64,000 nt of DNA from Bos javanicus (Eukaryota; Chordata; Mammalia; Artiodactyla; Bovidae). Below are positions 32,480 through 44,835 of this stretch, piece after piece. Each line of letters opens with the position of its first letter. The stretch's first letter is position 1. Location: NCBI RefSeq assembly GCF_032452875.1, contig NC_083875.1, forward strand, positions 74,732,178 through 74,796,177. The letters run 5' to 3'. Made by a program: the position numbers and the translations under genes. The notes under the pieces are model-generated. The model saw nothing but the letters and a program-made list of their open reading frames with translations, ran no database searches and had not been told where the DNA came from.

Positions 32480-33120
32480 TTTGTTCCATTTATTTTTCCC
32501 CTTAGTTTGGAATATATGCACTTTTAAACTATTATTTTAGTAGTTACTCTAGAAATTTGGCGTGTATATATATTAAAGTCTACTATTAATCGATCGTTTT
32601 ACCCTCCTCTGAAACAATAAAGGGCCTAAGAACACTTGGCTTTCTTTTGCAGAGTCTTGACTTTTATGTTATTGCTCCTATTTTAGACACTTTGTAATTT
32701 TATAAACTGTCTAAATGCTCTCAGGCTTCCCTGGTGACTCAGTGGTAAAGAATCTGCCTGCAATGCAGGAGACTCAGATTTGATCCCTGTGTGGGAAAGA
32801 TCCCCTGGAAGAGGGCATGAAAATCCACTCTAGTATTCTTGCCTGGAGAACCCATGGACAGAGGAGCCTGTTGGGTTACAGTCCATGGGGTCATGTGTCC
32901 AAGGGTTGGACATGACTGAATGTCTGAGCATGCAGCATGCACGCAATACTCAGCCTTTAAATTTCCCTGTGTATCCCAGATATTTTCTATTGCACTGGTT
33001 GGAGTCCACACATTTCACTGGGTTGTGCTTTAAAATTCTCCTTTAATACTAAGCAACCTCCTTCATCTTTTTTAATGACATTAATTTGTTGAAAAAAATA
33101 AAAATCTTGATGGCAAATAG
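32480..33120 (-). mobile_element. Possible L1M/HAL1-like fragment, reverse orientation
   Basis: 'tagtagttactctagaaatt' and 'cttttatgttattgctccta' resemble an antisense L1M 3' region. It is split by a Bov-tA SINE. Confidence 0.4.
32724..32942 (+). mobile_element. Bov-tA SINE
   Basis: Complete element from 'aggcttccctggtgactcag' to 'gttggacatgactgaatgtc'. Confidence 0.9.
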
Positions 33121-34710
33121 GCTATTAGCCTGCATTTTCTTCAATAGCAGAAGTACAATATTATGTTGCCTTGGGTTGGTTCACAAGCACCATTTAACTC
33201 AATGTCCTCTCTCCGATAACCCTATTCTCAGTAAGAAGCAAAACAGCACACAACTGACATCTTTGGCTCAGACAGCGTGACTCAAAGCAACCAGCTCCCA
33301 TCCCCAGACTTTGGGTCACAGTTCTTCAGGGAGTCAGACTGGGGTGCAAGGTCAGTGACTGATAACTGCAAAAAGAGACAGAAATAAAATGTTTTCTGTG
33401 CTGAATTGGGAAAATTTAACAGAGGACATTAGGTCTGCAATATCATTACAATGAGTTTATATTTTATTAGATACAGGCTTAGAGTTTTCTTCAGTCTTAG
33501 GAGAATTTTTAAAAACAGCTACTTTTTTCCACTATGATTTTTGATATGCTTAAGTATATTTTAACCAAAGACTATAATGTTTTTGATTTTATTGAACATG
33601 AAGAAGGTGAGATTTGGGGAAGATTTTAAACTTTGATCAAACAATTTGGAAATAGGTTGTTCATTAGACAAGAGTCTCATTAGTAGTATCTTATGACAAT
33701 GTTACTTGCAATACAGATTGTTACTCCTATATTTTGACATTTGCTATCAACTGAACACTTAAATCTTTTTTTTTTTTGTTTATATATCAGTTTATTGGGG
33801 AAACTTACATTTAGATGAATACATCTGTATTTAAGATAAATGAAACACCAGGAATTGCCTTCCCATTTCTCAAGTTTCCTGATAAGACCCACTGTATTCA
33901 CTGTTAATCCTGCCTGCCACTCAGCTCTCTGCAGATATTAATTTTGTCATATGGATATGTAGAATAAAGAGAAAAGTTTGTCTTTCTCTTTATTCTTTTC
34001 ATCAATTCAAAATGAACATTCATTTCTTTAATGCTGGCTATACATAGTCTGCTTACCTTTATACTTGTTTTTCTGCCTACAATTTGTATATCCTTTTTGT
34101 TCCCCTACTAGTTGTACCCTGGTTGTGATTTCATCATCCAAAGAGCTGACCTTCCAGAGTTGTGGTTAACAGAATTTTAAAACTTGATTAAAACAGCTAG
34201 GCATAAACAGTAATAAATATTAGTCTTGCTCATTTTAACAGTAAGCTAGACTGTTATATATATATAGCCTAGTTATATAAAATTAATAACACATAAAGAA
34301 GCAGAAAAAGGCCACCAATAATCTGATCATCTTAAGTCATTACTGTTAAAATGATAACATGTTTGTTCTCATTTTCACTTGTTTGAGATTCTTACATATA
34401 AGACTGTATAGTGTTTTATACATACATTTACTGTTGAAAACCTCTAGGTGTCTGCACTATAATAGATTATCTATGATAGTCTTTTGTAGTATTTATCTGT
34501 GTTTCTGGTTTTCCTCCTTTCCCACATGGGGTATAATTTCAGTTCTTTGCCCCTTGAATTTAGGAGAAGGCATGGGACATTTCAGACAGAAACTTAACAT
34601 CAGATACATGATTTGCCAAGTTCCTTCTGTCTGCCACTGTGGTGTTACAGACAGCATAATGTTTCAAGGATCCGCCTGGAATCTCTCTTCTGTACCTGCT
34701 TGGTTTGTCT
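33121..34710. other. Unassigned 1.6-kb AT-rich flank
   Basis: A T run lies at 33767-33778 and a TA-rich patch at 34254-34264. No gene, RNA or repeat family was recognised. A 123-codon open frame at 34359-34730 is Leu/Phe/Cys-rich and looks incidental. Confidence 0.45.
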
Positions 34711-34716
34711 CACCCA

Positions 34717-34868
34717 GGTTCTATCCCTGAGTTGGGAAGATCCCCTGGAGAAGGAAATGGCAATCCACTCCAGTGTTCTTGCTGGAGAATTCCACGGACA
34801 GAGCAGCCTGGTGGGTTACAGTCCATGGGGTCCCAAAGAGTTGGACACGACTGAAGGAGAACACACAA
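34717..34868 (+). mobile_element. Bov-tA SINE lacking its head
   Basis: Starts at the B-box-like 'aggttctatccctgagttgg' and runs to 'agttggacacgactgaagga'. Confidence 0.85.
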
Positions 34869-35099
34869 GTTCCCACTTATAACCCCATTGCCGTGGGTGT
34901 GGTTTTACCTTTTCTCTGTCTTTGGACTGATGCTTGGTTTGGCAGCCCGTTCAGTTCTTGAAGCTTGCTTGCCTCTGGCAGCAGTCCCCTGACTCCGTGG
35001 TCAGTGACTGAAGACTAGCCCTACACTGTTCTCATTTTTGTTCCCTGGGTCCTGAAAGCCAACCCTTAGTCAGATCCTACCTTCCAGAAGGGAGTTCAG

Positions 35100-35345
35100 G
35101 CAAAATATTTTATATAGGCTGTTGCTTCCAACATTATTTAATAGCAAAACATTAGAAAAACAAATATCCAATAATTCAGGAATGCATGAGCAGGTCATGG
35201 ACTATTTGCATGGTAGAATATTGTAAAGCTTACAAAATATATTTTAAGAGTTTTGACCGAAGTGAAAAAATGTTTTGCTGCAGTCAGGATATATGAAGAG
35301 CTGATCTGGGGGAAGGTATAATCACACAAAAAGAGCCCAATTCTG
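35100..35345 (+). mobile_element. Weak L1M ORF2 C-terminal fragment
   Basis: 'acattatttaatagcaaaac' and 'atggtagaatattgtaaagc' follow the sense order of the L1 ORF2 end. Very diverged. Confidence 0.45.
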
Positions 35346-35354
35346 GTATAACAT

Positions 35355-35440
35355 TCATTAACTGTGTGAGAAACAACAGGCTGTTCAACCTCAGTTTTCT
35401 CATCTGTTAAACACTGGCATAGCCCTCAACTGGCTCTGCA
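35355..35440 (+). mobile_element. MIR fragment
   Basis: 'caacctcagttttctcatct' is a characteristic MIR core phrase. Confidence 0.55.
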
Positions 35441-36530
35441 CAGGGAATGGATGTACAATTACTAACGTCTATCAGCCACAGATTGCAGGCTGCCTGGGGA
35501 GGATTGGCTTAAAGATGACTTTGAAGGTGATCCAATGGTTTTGTGATTCCTGTGCATTTAAGCATCTGACTTGGTTTATTTCAGTGCTCTGTCACTGGGT
35601 TTATGCCAACTGAAAGGGGCAGTGTTGATCTTCAACTAAGATTAGTTTGGAGTATCATAGTATTATACACTTCATTGTTCATCTCCAACTTATATTTAAT
35701 TACTTTTCACAATGAAAATCATAAGCTGTGAAGGTGGGAATCAACTCTATTTTCACTCATTGTTAAAAAGAACTCCTGTGGCATCTACTGCTTTGAAATA
35801 AGACAACACCACCAGAGGTGCATATTTGTAATGCTCTGTTTTGATAAAATGCTTTGGTTAAAGGTTTCTATTCTTCTGATGTGAATAAAAAAGGTTACTA
35901 CTACTGTGAGCTGAACCACTATGGAATGCTTCCTGGGAGATCAGTGAAGATGAACACATGAATTACTGACAGAAGGAAAAAATGCAAGAAGAATCAGCTC
36001 TGATGGGGGTGGAGGGCATTAAATACTAAAGTTGGACACAGGGCCAAAACAAACTATAAGAAACTGAGAATAAAAATTACACAATTGCTTTAAAATGTCC
36101 CTCTTTCTGATAATACCTGTGGATTTCAGAAGCTGACATTTGTTCCTCTTGTTATGAAATATGATGGTTTAAATGGCTTTTCTGTTTATTGTTCCTTTAG
36201 GAGGGAGGTCCACATTTGCCAAGATTAGCTCATAGAGTTAGGAATTCATGATTTTGTGTGTGTATGTGTGTGTGCTTTGTCTAAGATTGGGTGACTCTAT
36301 CTCTTCTTCAATCTCTCAGTCTAATGGAAGGGAGACAGGGGAGCTCAGCTTTTCTCTGGTTTACTTTGCGGCAGTTGCCTGCTGGCACATCTCCATTCCC
36401 TCTTCAATGTCAGTCACCAAACAGCATACGGAAGCCTGACCCAGTCCTGGAAGGCATCTCAGCAGGAACCTTCCCTGTGTTGAATCCCTAGAGAACCAGA
36501 TCCCCTGATGCTTGCCCCTAGTATGTACCT
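35441..36530. other. Unassigned flank, about 1.1 kb
   Basis: Contains a short TG run at 36255-36273 and otherwise unrecognised sequence. Confidence 0.45.
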
Positions 36531-36792
36531 TCTGCTGCTGCTGCTAAGTCACTTCAGTCGTGTCCAACTCTGTGTGACCCCACGGACGGCAGCCCACCAG
36601 GCTCCCCCGTCCCTGGGATTCTCCAGGCAAGAACACTGGAGTGGGTTGCCATTTCCTTCTCCAATGCATGCAAGTGAAAAGTGAAAGTGAAGATGCTCAG
36701 TCGTATCTGACCCTCAGCGATCCCATGGACTGCAGCCTTCCAGGCTCCTCCATCCATGGTATTTTCCAGACAAGAGTACTGGAGTGGGGTGC
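36531..36792 (-). mobile_element. BOV-A2 dimeric SINE
   Basis: GCT-rich start, linker 'aatgcatgcaagtgaaaagt', and end at 'gtactggagtggggtgcc'. Confidence 0.92.
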
Positions 36793-37061
36793 CTGGTTCC
36801 AGATCAGAAGGATTTTCCACATGTGCTGGTAGAATGGAGATGATTCACCCAGCTCTTCAACATGACATTGGATAGTGAATGGTGGAGGTAAGACATCACC
36901 ATCTCTCTCCACATTACCCTACAGCCTGTCGGTATGAATCCTCACTCCTTTGCTCCTTTGCATCCTAAGATATTAAAGCAGTTTTGCTGGATTCTCTTCT
37001 TCTTACTTTCGGGCAGACAGCATTGTAGTCAATGATTCTTGCTTTTTTTAAAATTAATTAA

Positions 37062-37338
37062 TTAATTTATTTTTGGCTGTCCTGGGTCTCGGTTGCTGTG
37101 TGGGCTTTTCTCTAGTTGTGGCAAGAGAGGACTTCTCTCTAGTTGCAGTGTGTGGGCTTCTCACTGAAGTTGGCTTCTCTTGTTGCAGAGCATGGGCTCT
37201 AGACACACAGACTTCAGTAGTTACGGCTCACAGGCTTCATTGCTTTGTGGCATGTGGGATCTTCCTGTACCAGGGATGGAACCCATGTCTCCAGCACTGC
37301 CAGGTGGACTTTACACCACTGAGCTGCCAGGGAAGCCT
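37062..37338 (-). mobile_element. Long CHR-type SINE, reverse orientation
   Basis: 'atttttggctgtcctgggtc' through 'gagctgccagggaagcc', with the internal 'ctctagttg' blocks. Confidence 0.88.
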
Positions 37339-38310
37339 GGTGATTATTTTAATCTAATCCTATATCCCTATCTTGATATATCTGAATGATTTTCTCAAGG
37401 TTTCTGGTATATAAAATAATTCCTGGAACTACAGCACTGAATATCTTTTCATAATCTTTATCGTCATCTAGATAGGAATCGGGGAAGAAGCAATTTGATA
37501 TTTGTACACATATCACATCTTGTCTGGTCTCCACATTGCTTCTGAATGCTTTCTGCTGAATCTTATACGTATCTCTAACCAGACCACAGAGCAAGTCTTA
37601 GGTTTTCTTGCATTTTCAACACCATAACCAGTGCTTTGCATATCATTTACATTTTATAAACCATGGGTGAAATGAATAGAATTCTAATGCAATCTCTCCC
37701 ACTTTCTTGCTTCCAAATTCAGGCTTTAAATATCAATATTTTTGCTGGCAGGGATTCTTCTAAAATAAGACTTGAGTCTCCAGTTTTCTTTTTGAGTTCT
37801 AGGAAGAAAAAGGAGATATTAGAGCACCAGATAAGAGAAATTTTCTGTAAGTAATTTAATAAAATAATTGGGTTAATATGCTTGGGTCTATATCATTACA
37901 AGTGAAATCCATGCTTCATTGCTTTCACGCTGGATGAATTACCCAGGGAAACTGATAGACTGAAAAAGAAAATAGCAGCTTGTCTTTCCCTGACTGTCCC
38001 TGCCCCCACCTTCATATGCAGCTTGTTCCCAAAGAACAAGACAATAGGAGAAGACAGTTTGAATCTTTTCTGAAATGTTCACATGATAGAGTTCTGATGG
38101 CTGTTATCAACGTCAAGTTGAAGCCACTGAATTATCTGAGTGAATCACCTGTGAAGACTATGTCTAATAATGTGAGCTGGCTAAAGATATTATTTATAAC
38201 CCACTTCCCAGTTTATTCCTATTCCCCTCTAAGTGATTGACACAGTCACCTAGAGATGTAGATTAGCAGTTTGATGCTGGTTTTATCAAGAGGCACTGAC
38301 TGAGAAAGGA
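37339..38310. other. Unassigned flank, about 1 kb
   Basis: An 81-codon minus-strand open frame at 37349-37594 does not resemble a known repeat ORF, but has no recognised domain either. Confidence 0.45.
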
Positions 38311-38314
38311 TGGT

Positions 38315-38898
38315 TGTGTCTTAGTTAGCTCAGTGCCGTGACAGAATACTCTAAATTGAGGGGCTTAAGAGACAGAAATCTATTTCCTCAGAGTTCTGGG
38401 GGCTGGGAAATTTTATGATCAAGGTGCTCAGGGTTCAGGTCTCCATGAAGGCTCTCTTCCTGGCTTACAGCCAGCCACCTTCTTACTGTGTGCTCACAGG
38501 GTCCTTGCTCAACGTGTCTGGGAAAGCGAGCAAGAGAACAAGCTCTCCGCTGTCTCTTCTAGGGGCTTCTCTGGTGGTTCAGATGGTTAAGAATCTGTCT
38601 GCAATGCGGGAGATATGGGTTCAATCCCTGGGTCAGAAATATCCCCTGGAGAAGGGAATGGCAACCCACTCCAGTATTCTTGCCTGGAATACTCCTCATG
38701 GACAGAGGAGCCTGGTGGGGTACAGTCCATGGGGTCATAAAGAGTCTCTTCTCATCAGGGTACAACTTTTATCAGAACAGCCTATGACCTCATTTTATTT
38801 GAATTACTTCCTTACGAGCTCTGTCTCCAATTACAGTCACATTGAGGGGTTAGGGCTTCAACATATTAATTTGAGGGAACACAATTTAGTCCATAGCA
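38315..38898 (-). mobile_element. MaLR-type LTR split by a SINE
   Basis: The left part runs 'gtgtcttagttagctcagtg...agagttctgggggctgggaa'. The right part runs 'tctccaattacagtcacatt...gaacacaatttagtccatag'. They flank a Bov-tA and together give the antisense order of a MaLR-type LTR related to those at 31560 and 46735. Confidence 0.68.
38561..38743 (+). mobile_element. Bov-tA SINE with 9-bp TSD
   Basis: Inserted in the LTR and flanked by GTCTCTTCT (38552-38560 and 38744-38752). Confidence 0.93.
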
Positions 38899-39395
38899 AG
38901 TAGGCTGGGGGATATGGGTATATGTGGAGATATTTGAACCAGGAATCTGAAAGCCAATTGTCTCCCCTGGTTGCTATCTGAATTCAGCAAGTCATTTCAC
39001 CTTTCAAATCTTAATTATCTCCTCTGAGGGAACTGCATCAGAAAAATCACAAGATTTCTGTGGACTTGACCCTCCAGGGTTTTATGGGTCACACAAACAT
39101 CAGACATGTCCCAGACTGTCCAGGTGGGTCAGTGTACTCCAGATGCATGGTACCCTTGACTAGTCATTGTTCCTTTGTCCACAGACATCACCCTGTCCAG
39201 AAGGACTTTTTCTGTTTTCAGACTGTCAAATGAGATCCCTCCAGTCCTTCAGAATATCTCACATTTATCCATCCATTCAATTACTGTACACTTTTTTTGG
39301 CTGCTGTACTCTAGGTATCATTCTAGGTGCTGAGGTCTTCCCTGCTTTGACAAAGCTTAAATTCTAGCAGATGTGCATGGATTAAAGGGACAATG
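38899..39395. other. Unassigned flank, possible MIR remnant near 38985-39030
   Basis: 'caagtcatttcacctttcaa' is MIR-like; the rest is unassigned. Confidence 0.4.
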
Positions 39396-39396
39396 A

Positions 39397-39620
39397 GGGG
39401 GCTTCCCTGGTAGCTCAGATGGTGAAGAATCTGCTTGCAATTCAGGAAATCTGGGTTCAATCCCTGTGTTGGGAAGATCCCCTGGAGAAGGGAATGGCTA
39501 CCCACTCTAGTCCTCTGGCCTGGAGAATCCCATGGACAGAGGAGTCTGTCAGGCTACAATCCATGGGGTCACAAAGAGTTGGACAAGACTGAGTGACTGA
39601 GTTCACGCACACACACAGAC
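39397..39620 (+). mobile_element. Bov-tA SINE
   Basis: Complete head to tail, followed by a short CA-rich run (39606-39622). Confidence 0.9.
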
Positions 39621-39621
39621 A

Positions 39622-39885
39622 CTTATGTCACTCCCATATCTTGGCTATTGTGAACAGTGCTGCAGTGAACATTAGTTTGCACGTATCTTTCAAATTGGTG
39701 CTTTCCCTTTCTTCAGGTAATATCCATGAGGGAAGTACTGGGTCATATGGCACTGTTATCTTTAAGTCTTTGAGGACTCTCTATACTATTTCATAGTGGC
39801 TGCACCAAATTACATTCACACCAACAGTGCACAAGGGTTCCCCTTCTCCACAACTTCTTCCTCCTTGGGGAGAACCTTTGCAACT
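39622..39885 (-). mobile_element. L1 ORF2 C-terminal fragment, reverse orientation
   Basis: 'ttggctattgtgaacagtgc', 'actgggtcatatggcactgt', 'catagtggctgcaccaaatt' and 'caccaacagtgcacaagggt' are the antisense ORF2 terminal phrases in order. Confidence 0.85.
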
Positions 39886-40113
39886 GTGATTATCTTCCCA
39901 TTTGTAGGATTCCTACACAGAGGTCTAGGTCTTCATCATACTACTTCTCTACCTGCCCCCCACCTTTCATATCTGACTGTGGCTCTTTATATCTTCAGTT
40001 GTGGGAAAATGTTTTCTGCTAGTCTTCAGGTTGTTTTTGTAGATCGTTGCTCTGTAAATTGTTGTGATTTTGGTGTGCCTGTAAGAGTTGAGGAGTTCAG
40101 GGTCTTCCTACTC

Positions 40114-40454
40114 CACTGTCTTGGTCACCTTTCCAATCTATTTTCTTAAGTAACACAGTGCTACTCTTTATATCCAATCAATGATCAATTTAAGTGTACT
40201 CATTACCATATTATCCATTTTTAGTTTTTTTTTAAGTAGTAAATATATATTTGTCATATATATATATATACCTTCCCAGGTACCCACTGTCTTGGTCACC
40301 TTTGCAATCTATTTTCTAATATAGTGCTATTCTTTATATCCAATAAACAGTCAATTTAAGTATATTCATTACTATGTTACCTCTTTTTAGTTTTTTTAAA
40401 GTAGTAAATATATATTTTTCTCTTCATAAGATATATATGGGCTTCCCAGGTACC
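40114..40454. repeat. Tandem duplication of about 170 bp that includes a SINE head
   Basis: Copy 1 (40114-40284) and copy 2 (40285-40454) share 'cactgtcttggtcacctt', 'ctttatatccaat' and 'agtagtaaatatatattt'. Both end in CTTCCCAGGTACC, the first bases of the Bov-tA at 40440. Only copy 2 continues into the SINE. Divergence is roughly one base in ten by eye. Confidence 0.88.
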
Positions 40455-40660
40455 TCAGCTGGTAAAGAACCCACCTGCAATGTGGGAGACCTGGGTTTGA
40501 TCCCTAGATTGGGAAGATCCCTTGGAGGAGGCATGGCAACCAACTCCAGTATTCTTGCCTGGAGAATCCCCATGGACAGAAGAGCCTGGCAGGCTATAGT
40601 CCATGGGCTCATAAAGAGTCGGACAGGACTGAGTGACTAAGCACAGCACACGCATACACA
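40440..40660 (+). mobile_element. Bov-tA SINE at the end of the tandem duplication
   Basis: Complete element, 'gggcttcccaggtacctcag' to 'cggacaggactgagtgacta'. Confidence 0.9.
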
Positions 40661-41072
40661 GAGACATACACATATAAATCTGCTACAAAGATAACTTGTT
40701 ATTTATACAAGTTACAGATCTGGTGAAGATAAGTTTGAAATTAAATTGCAGAAATTGCTGTTCTCCTAGCTCAAAATCTGACATTATTTTCTTTATGCTC
40801 TACTGCTTTGCCATGTTTTCTCCCCAAAGCTGAGGTGACATGGCCATTTTAGTGTAATATCTAGAGATAAGTAAATGGTCAGAATACTGGTCTCTGACAA
40901 CTTCCATATAATCACTCACCTAAGCCATCATAATTAAATATATTTCACTTAAAACATAGCAATGAAAACTAGTTCAGTAACAACATAAAAATGATTTCAT
41001 TACATTCTTTATGTGCTGAGAAAATTAAGAAGCAAACTCTTCAGGCTTTGTATAAATTTAAAAATGACATTA
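40661..41072. other. Unassigned flank
   Basis: AT-rich sequence, nothing recognised. Confidence 0.45.
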
Positions 41073-41305
41073 CTGGGGCTTCCCTGGTGGTCCAGTGGTT
41101 AAAAATGCCTTACAGTGCAGAGGACACCAGTTCGATTCCTGATCTGGGAAGATCCCACATATTGCGGAGCAACTAGCATGCACACCTGGAGCCTGCGCTC
41201 TGCAACAAGAGAAGCCAACACAATGAGAAGCCTGCATACCACAACTAGAGAAAGCCTGCGGGCAGCAACGAAGACCTAGAGCCAAAAAGAAACAAATACA
41301 TGACT
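41073..41305 (+). mobile_element. Long CHR-type SINE
   Basis: 'ggggcttccctggtggtcca' through 'caacaagagaagccaacaca' to an A-rich tail. ATTTAAAAAT-like flanks suggest a TSD. Confidence 0.88.
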
Positions 41306-41514
41306 TTTAAAAAATTTAAAAATTACGTTCCCATTTTTACATATAGCAAACTGAACCAACGGTTTCAGAATAAAATGTAACAATAAACCTTATATTCTTA
41401 AGACCTGATTATCATTTTAAATATTTAAGAATCATCATTTTTTAATTTAGTTCTTATACTCTTCTTCTTTCAGTAATATTGCTATCAGTCGTAGAATATA
41501 CTTCTACTCTGGGA

Positions 41515-41792
41515 TGGAGAAGGCAACGGCACACCACTCCAGTACTCTTGCCTGGAAAATCCCGTGGACGGAGGAGACTGGTAGGCTGCAGTCCATGGGG
41601 TCGCTAAGAGTTGGACACGACTGAGCGACTTCACTTTCACTTTTCCCTTTCATGCATTGGAGTTGGAGATGGCAACCCACTCCAGTGTTCTTGCCTGGAG
41701 AATCCCAGGGATGGTGGAGCCTGATGGGCTGCCATCTATGGGGTTGCACAGAGTCGGACACGACTGAAGCGACTTAGCAGCAGCAGCAGCAT
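41515..41792 (+). mobile_element. BOV-A2 dimeric SINE, sense orientation
   Basis: Two monomers ending in a (CAG)n tail, flanked by TCTGGGA (41508-41514 and 41793-41799). Confidence 0.93.
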
Positions 41793-41799
41793 TCTGGGA

Positions 41800-42130
41800 A
41801 TGTTTATTTTTTATTTACTTTTCATTCACAGCCCAACTTTGCAAGAAAAATGCTCTCTTAATAATTGAAGGACTGCAGTGAAATGCTGGTTTACAATTTA
41901 CCAACATTGTCCCTCCCCAGCACATGCTCAAGAGCAGAGCTATCTCATTGTCATAGAAGAATAACTGCCACTTTCCAGTTCAGCCTCAGAGCCAAGGGGA
42001 TAAATTTAAAAATTGTCTTACAACCAACAGTTCTCAGACCTTACATGTATTGGATACATTTCTAGGACCTGTTAAGATACTTAAGCTCTTTCTCAAACCA
42101 TTCTAATGTTATCCCCAGCTATTAAAAAGA
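41800..42130. other. Unassigned flank
   Basis: No gene or repeat recognised. Confidence 0.45.
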
Positions 42131-42131
42131 C

Positions 42132-42542
42132 ACAAGGCTATGGTTTTTCCTGTGGTCATGTATGGATGTGAGAGTTGGACTGTGAAGAAAGCTGAGCACC
42201 GAAGAATTGATGCTTTTGAACTGTGGTGTTGGAGAAGACTCTTGAGAGTCCCTGTCCTGGGATTTCTTTTGAAGGAATGATGCTAAAGCTGAAACTCCAG
42301 TACTTTGGCCACCTCATGCAAAGAGTTGACTCATTGGAAAAGACTCTGATGCTGGGAGGGATTGGGGGCAGGAGGAGAAGGGGACGACAGAGGATGAGAT
42401 GGCTGGATGGCATCACCGACTCGATGGACGTGAGTCTGAGTAAACTCTGGGAGTTGGTGATGGACAGGGAGGCCTGGCGTGCTGCAATTCATGGGGTCAC
42501 AGAGTCGGACATGACTGAGAGACTGAACTGAACTGAACTGAA
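42132..42542 (+). mobile_element. BovB LINE 3' end with an internal deletion
   Basis: Starts at 'aaggctatggtttttcctgt' and ends in GAACT repeats. Compared with the other copies, about 45 bases are missing after 'gagagtccct' near 42252. Confidence 0.92.
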
Positions 42543-42751
42543 GCTATATTGACAGAGTCACATTTGTAATTCCTTTAGGAAGAGTAAGAAGATGATGATA
42601 TTCATAAGACATTTAAATATAAATTTGAATATGAAAGTCCATGTGATGTGTGAAAACCTATGAGATAGGCCCAAATGTTTCGATGCTTACCATAAATCAC
42701 ATTGTATACTTTTTTGATACCTTTTATCTTCCAGTCCATACAGATGTAGAA

Positions 42752-42874
42752 GGACTTCCCTGGAAGGCCAATGGTTAAGACTCAATGATTTCACTGCAGG
42801 GGGAGTGGGTTTTATCCCTGGTTGAGAACTAAGATCCTGCATGACTATGTGATACGGTCAAAAAAAAAAGGCAA
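42752..42874 (+). mobile_element. Short CHR-type SINE with 8-bp TSD
   Basis: 'ggacttccctggaaggccaa' to an A-run, flanked by ATGTAGAA (42744-42751 and 42875-42882). Confidence 0.88.
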
Positions 42875-43079
42875 ATGTAGAAACATCTATCAGAGGCTTC
42901 AGAGAAAGTTATATATCTAATGTGACTGATATTGTTTCTTTATTCTGTTTTTCCCTTATAAATGGCTGATATCTATGCTGTAAGAAACTTGGCCCCAAGA
43001 GGGTCATCTTCTTCTTTAAGTTGAAGTAAAAATCCTTTTTTCTTTTTTAAATCCTTTTTGAAGGGGAGAGCAGAGGGAG

Positions 43080-43310
43080 TTGGAGAGATGGCATTCCTTC
43101 AGGAAGGACAGGTAATCTCCTGGTTCTCAGACTTAGCTGTGCACTAAAATTACCTGGAGAGTTTTCAAAAATACTGATGCCTTGTTTCACCCCCTGAGTT
43201 TCTGATTTAATTGGTATGGGATCCAGCCTGAGTTTCAAGAGTATTCAAAGCTCCCCAGGTGATTCTAATGTGCACTCCAGGTTGAGCCACTGGCATAATG
43301 ACCATGGGTT
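43080..43310. mobile_element. hAT-like DNA transposon with inverted ends
   Basis: 'tggttctcagacttagctgt...attacctggagag' at the left is mirrored by 'agctccccaggtgattctaa...ccaggttgagccactgg' at the right. This is the structure of a common short mammalian MER-type hAT element. Confidence 0.7.
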
Positions 43311-43349
43311 TAAGTTGAGTACTAGTTGGAGAGTGTTAGGTGAATCATA

Positions 43350-43555
43350 TGGGCTTCCCTGGTGGCTCAGATAGTAAAGAATCTGCCCACAATGTAGGAG
43401 ATCTGGGTTCAGTCCCTGAGTCAGGAAGATCCCCTGGGGAAGGGAATGGCTACCCACACCAGTATTCTTGCCTGGAGAATTCCATGGACGGAAGACCTTG
43501 GTGGGCTCTATGGAGTTGCAAAGAGTCGGACATGTCTGAGTGACTAGCAACTACA
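43350..43555 (+). mobile_element. Bov-tA SINE
   Basis: Complete head and body ending 'cggacatgtctgagtgacta'. Confidence 0.9.
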
Positions 43556-44358
43556 CTTATTTTTTCCCAGGTGAGTCCTATACACTCTGAGTCTCTTTCT
43601 TCCTGTTTATGTAAATTAGATAAACACCAGTATCTTACAGGGCGTTTGTAAGGATCAAATAAAATAATGGATATAAAATTTCCTTGAAAACTGTAAAGGG
43701 TTATACCAATGTGCACGATTAGATTTATATTTAGACCCTTTTGCTCCAGAGAAATAGTTTAACAATCTAATTTGCGCAAAATGTCAGGCTTTAATCACCT
43801 CTAAGGAAACAGAGGTCCTGCCAATTTTTAAAGATAATTATTCATTATTCTGGTAGATTTTAAAACCCAATGACTATTTTGTATGATACATAGAATTTAT
43901 ATTAATAAGGATATTTAAATGATGTTGGTAAAGTAGATCATAATTTAACAGCTCTCCAATATTTAAAAAAATCAGTCTCCCAAGTTGAAAACTGAGGTAG
44001 GTAGATTCTCCACAGGATTTTATTTCTGCATACGTTGGATATAAAAAAGAGAGAGAGAGAGAAAGAATTACTGATATAGTTTTTAAAAAAAGAGTGCAGA
44101 AATCAACAAATAACAGGAAAAATTTTCAAGCAAATTTAAGGAAGTTAAAGATGCAGAGATAACCAATGAAAAAGACAACATGAAGGAGTTTTGAACTTAA
44201 CCATGGGTAGAGTCCATAGAGTAATGAGAAATGAAATCCAAAGGAAATGTGTTGAAAAATGAATTGCTAAAAAGGGGAAAGGAGAAGAAATCACCAAATA
44301 GATGAGCGTTTTCAGGCCAAGGAAAAGTTTTCTCATATTGGAATTGCTATAACATACT
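43556..44358. other. Unassigned flank with a short GA run
   Basis: A (GA)n stretch lies at 44047-44064. The rest is AT-rich and unassigned. Confidence 0.45.
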
Positions 44359-44359
44359 T

Positions 44360-44835
44360 GGATACTTGGCCAACAAAGGCATATATAGTCAAAGCCATGT
44401 TTTTTCTAGTAGTCTTGCATGAATATGAGAGTTGGACCATAAAGAAGGCTGAGCAAGCACCAAAGAATTGATGCTTTCCAACTGTGGTGCTGGAGAAGAC
44501 TCTTGAGAGTCTCTTGGACTGCAAGGAGATCAAACCAGTCAATCCTAAAGGAAATCAACTTTGAATATTCATTAGAAGGTCTGACACTAAAGCTGAAGCT
44601 CCAAAAGTTTGGCCATCTGATTCGAAGAGCCAACTCACTGGAAGACACCCTGATGCTAGGAAAGATTGAAGGCAAAAGAAGGGGTGGCAGAGGATGAGAT
44701 AGTTGGATGGCATCACCAACTCAATGGACATGAGTTTGAGCAAACTCCAGGAGATAGTGAAGAACAGGGAAGCCTGGCGTGCTGCAGTCCATGGAGTCCC
44801 AAAGAGTCAGGCATGACTTAGCAAATAAACAGCAA
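44360..44835 (+). mobile_element. BovB LINE 3' end, older copy
   Basis: Same region as the other copies but with many more substitutions and a 4-base insertion in 'gctgagcaagcaccaaagaa'. The tail reads 'gcaaataaacagcaac' in place of GAACT repeats. Confidence 0.88.

Noticed and set aside
39886..40113. Possible LTR or L1 extension ('gttcagggtcttcctactcc')
   Set aside because: The phrase resembles a repeat I cannot place, so I did not list it as a named element.
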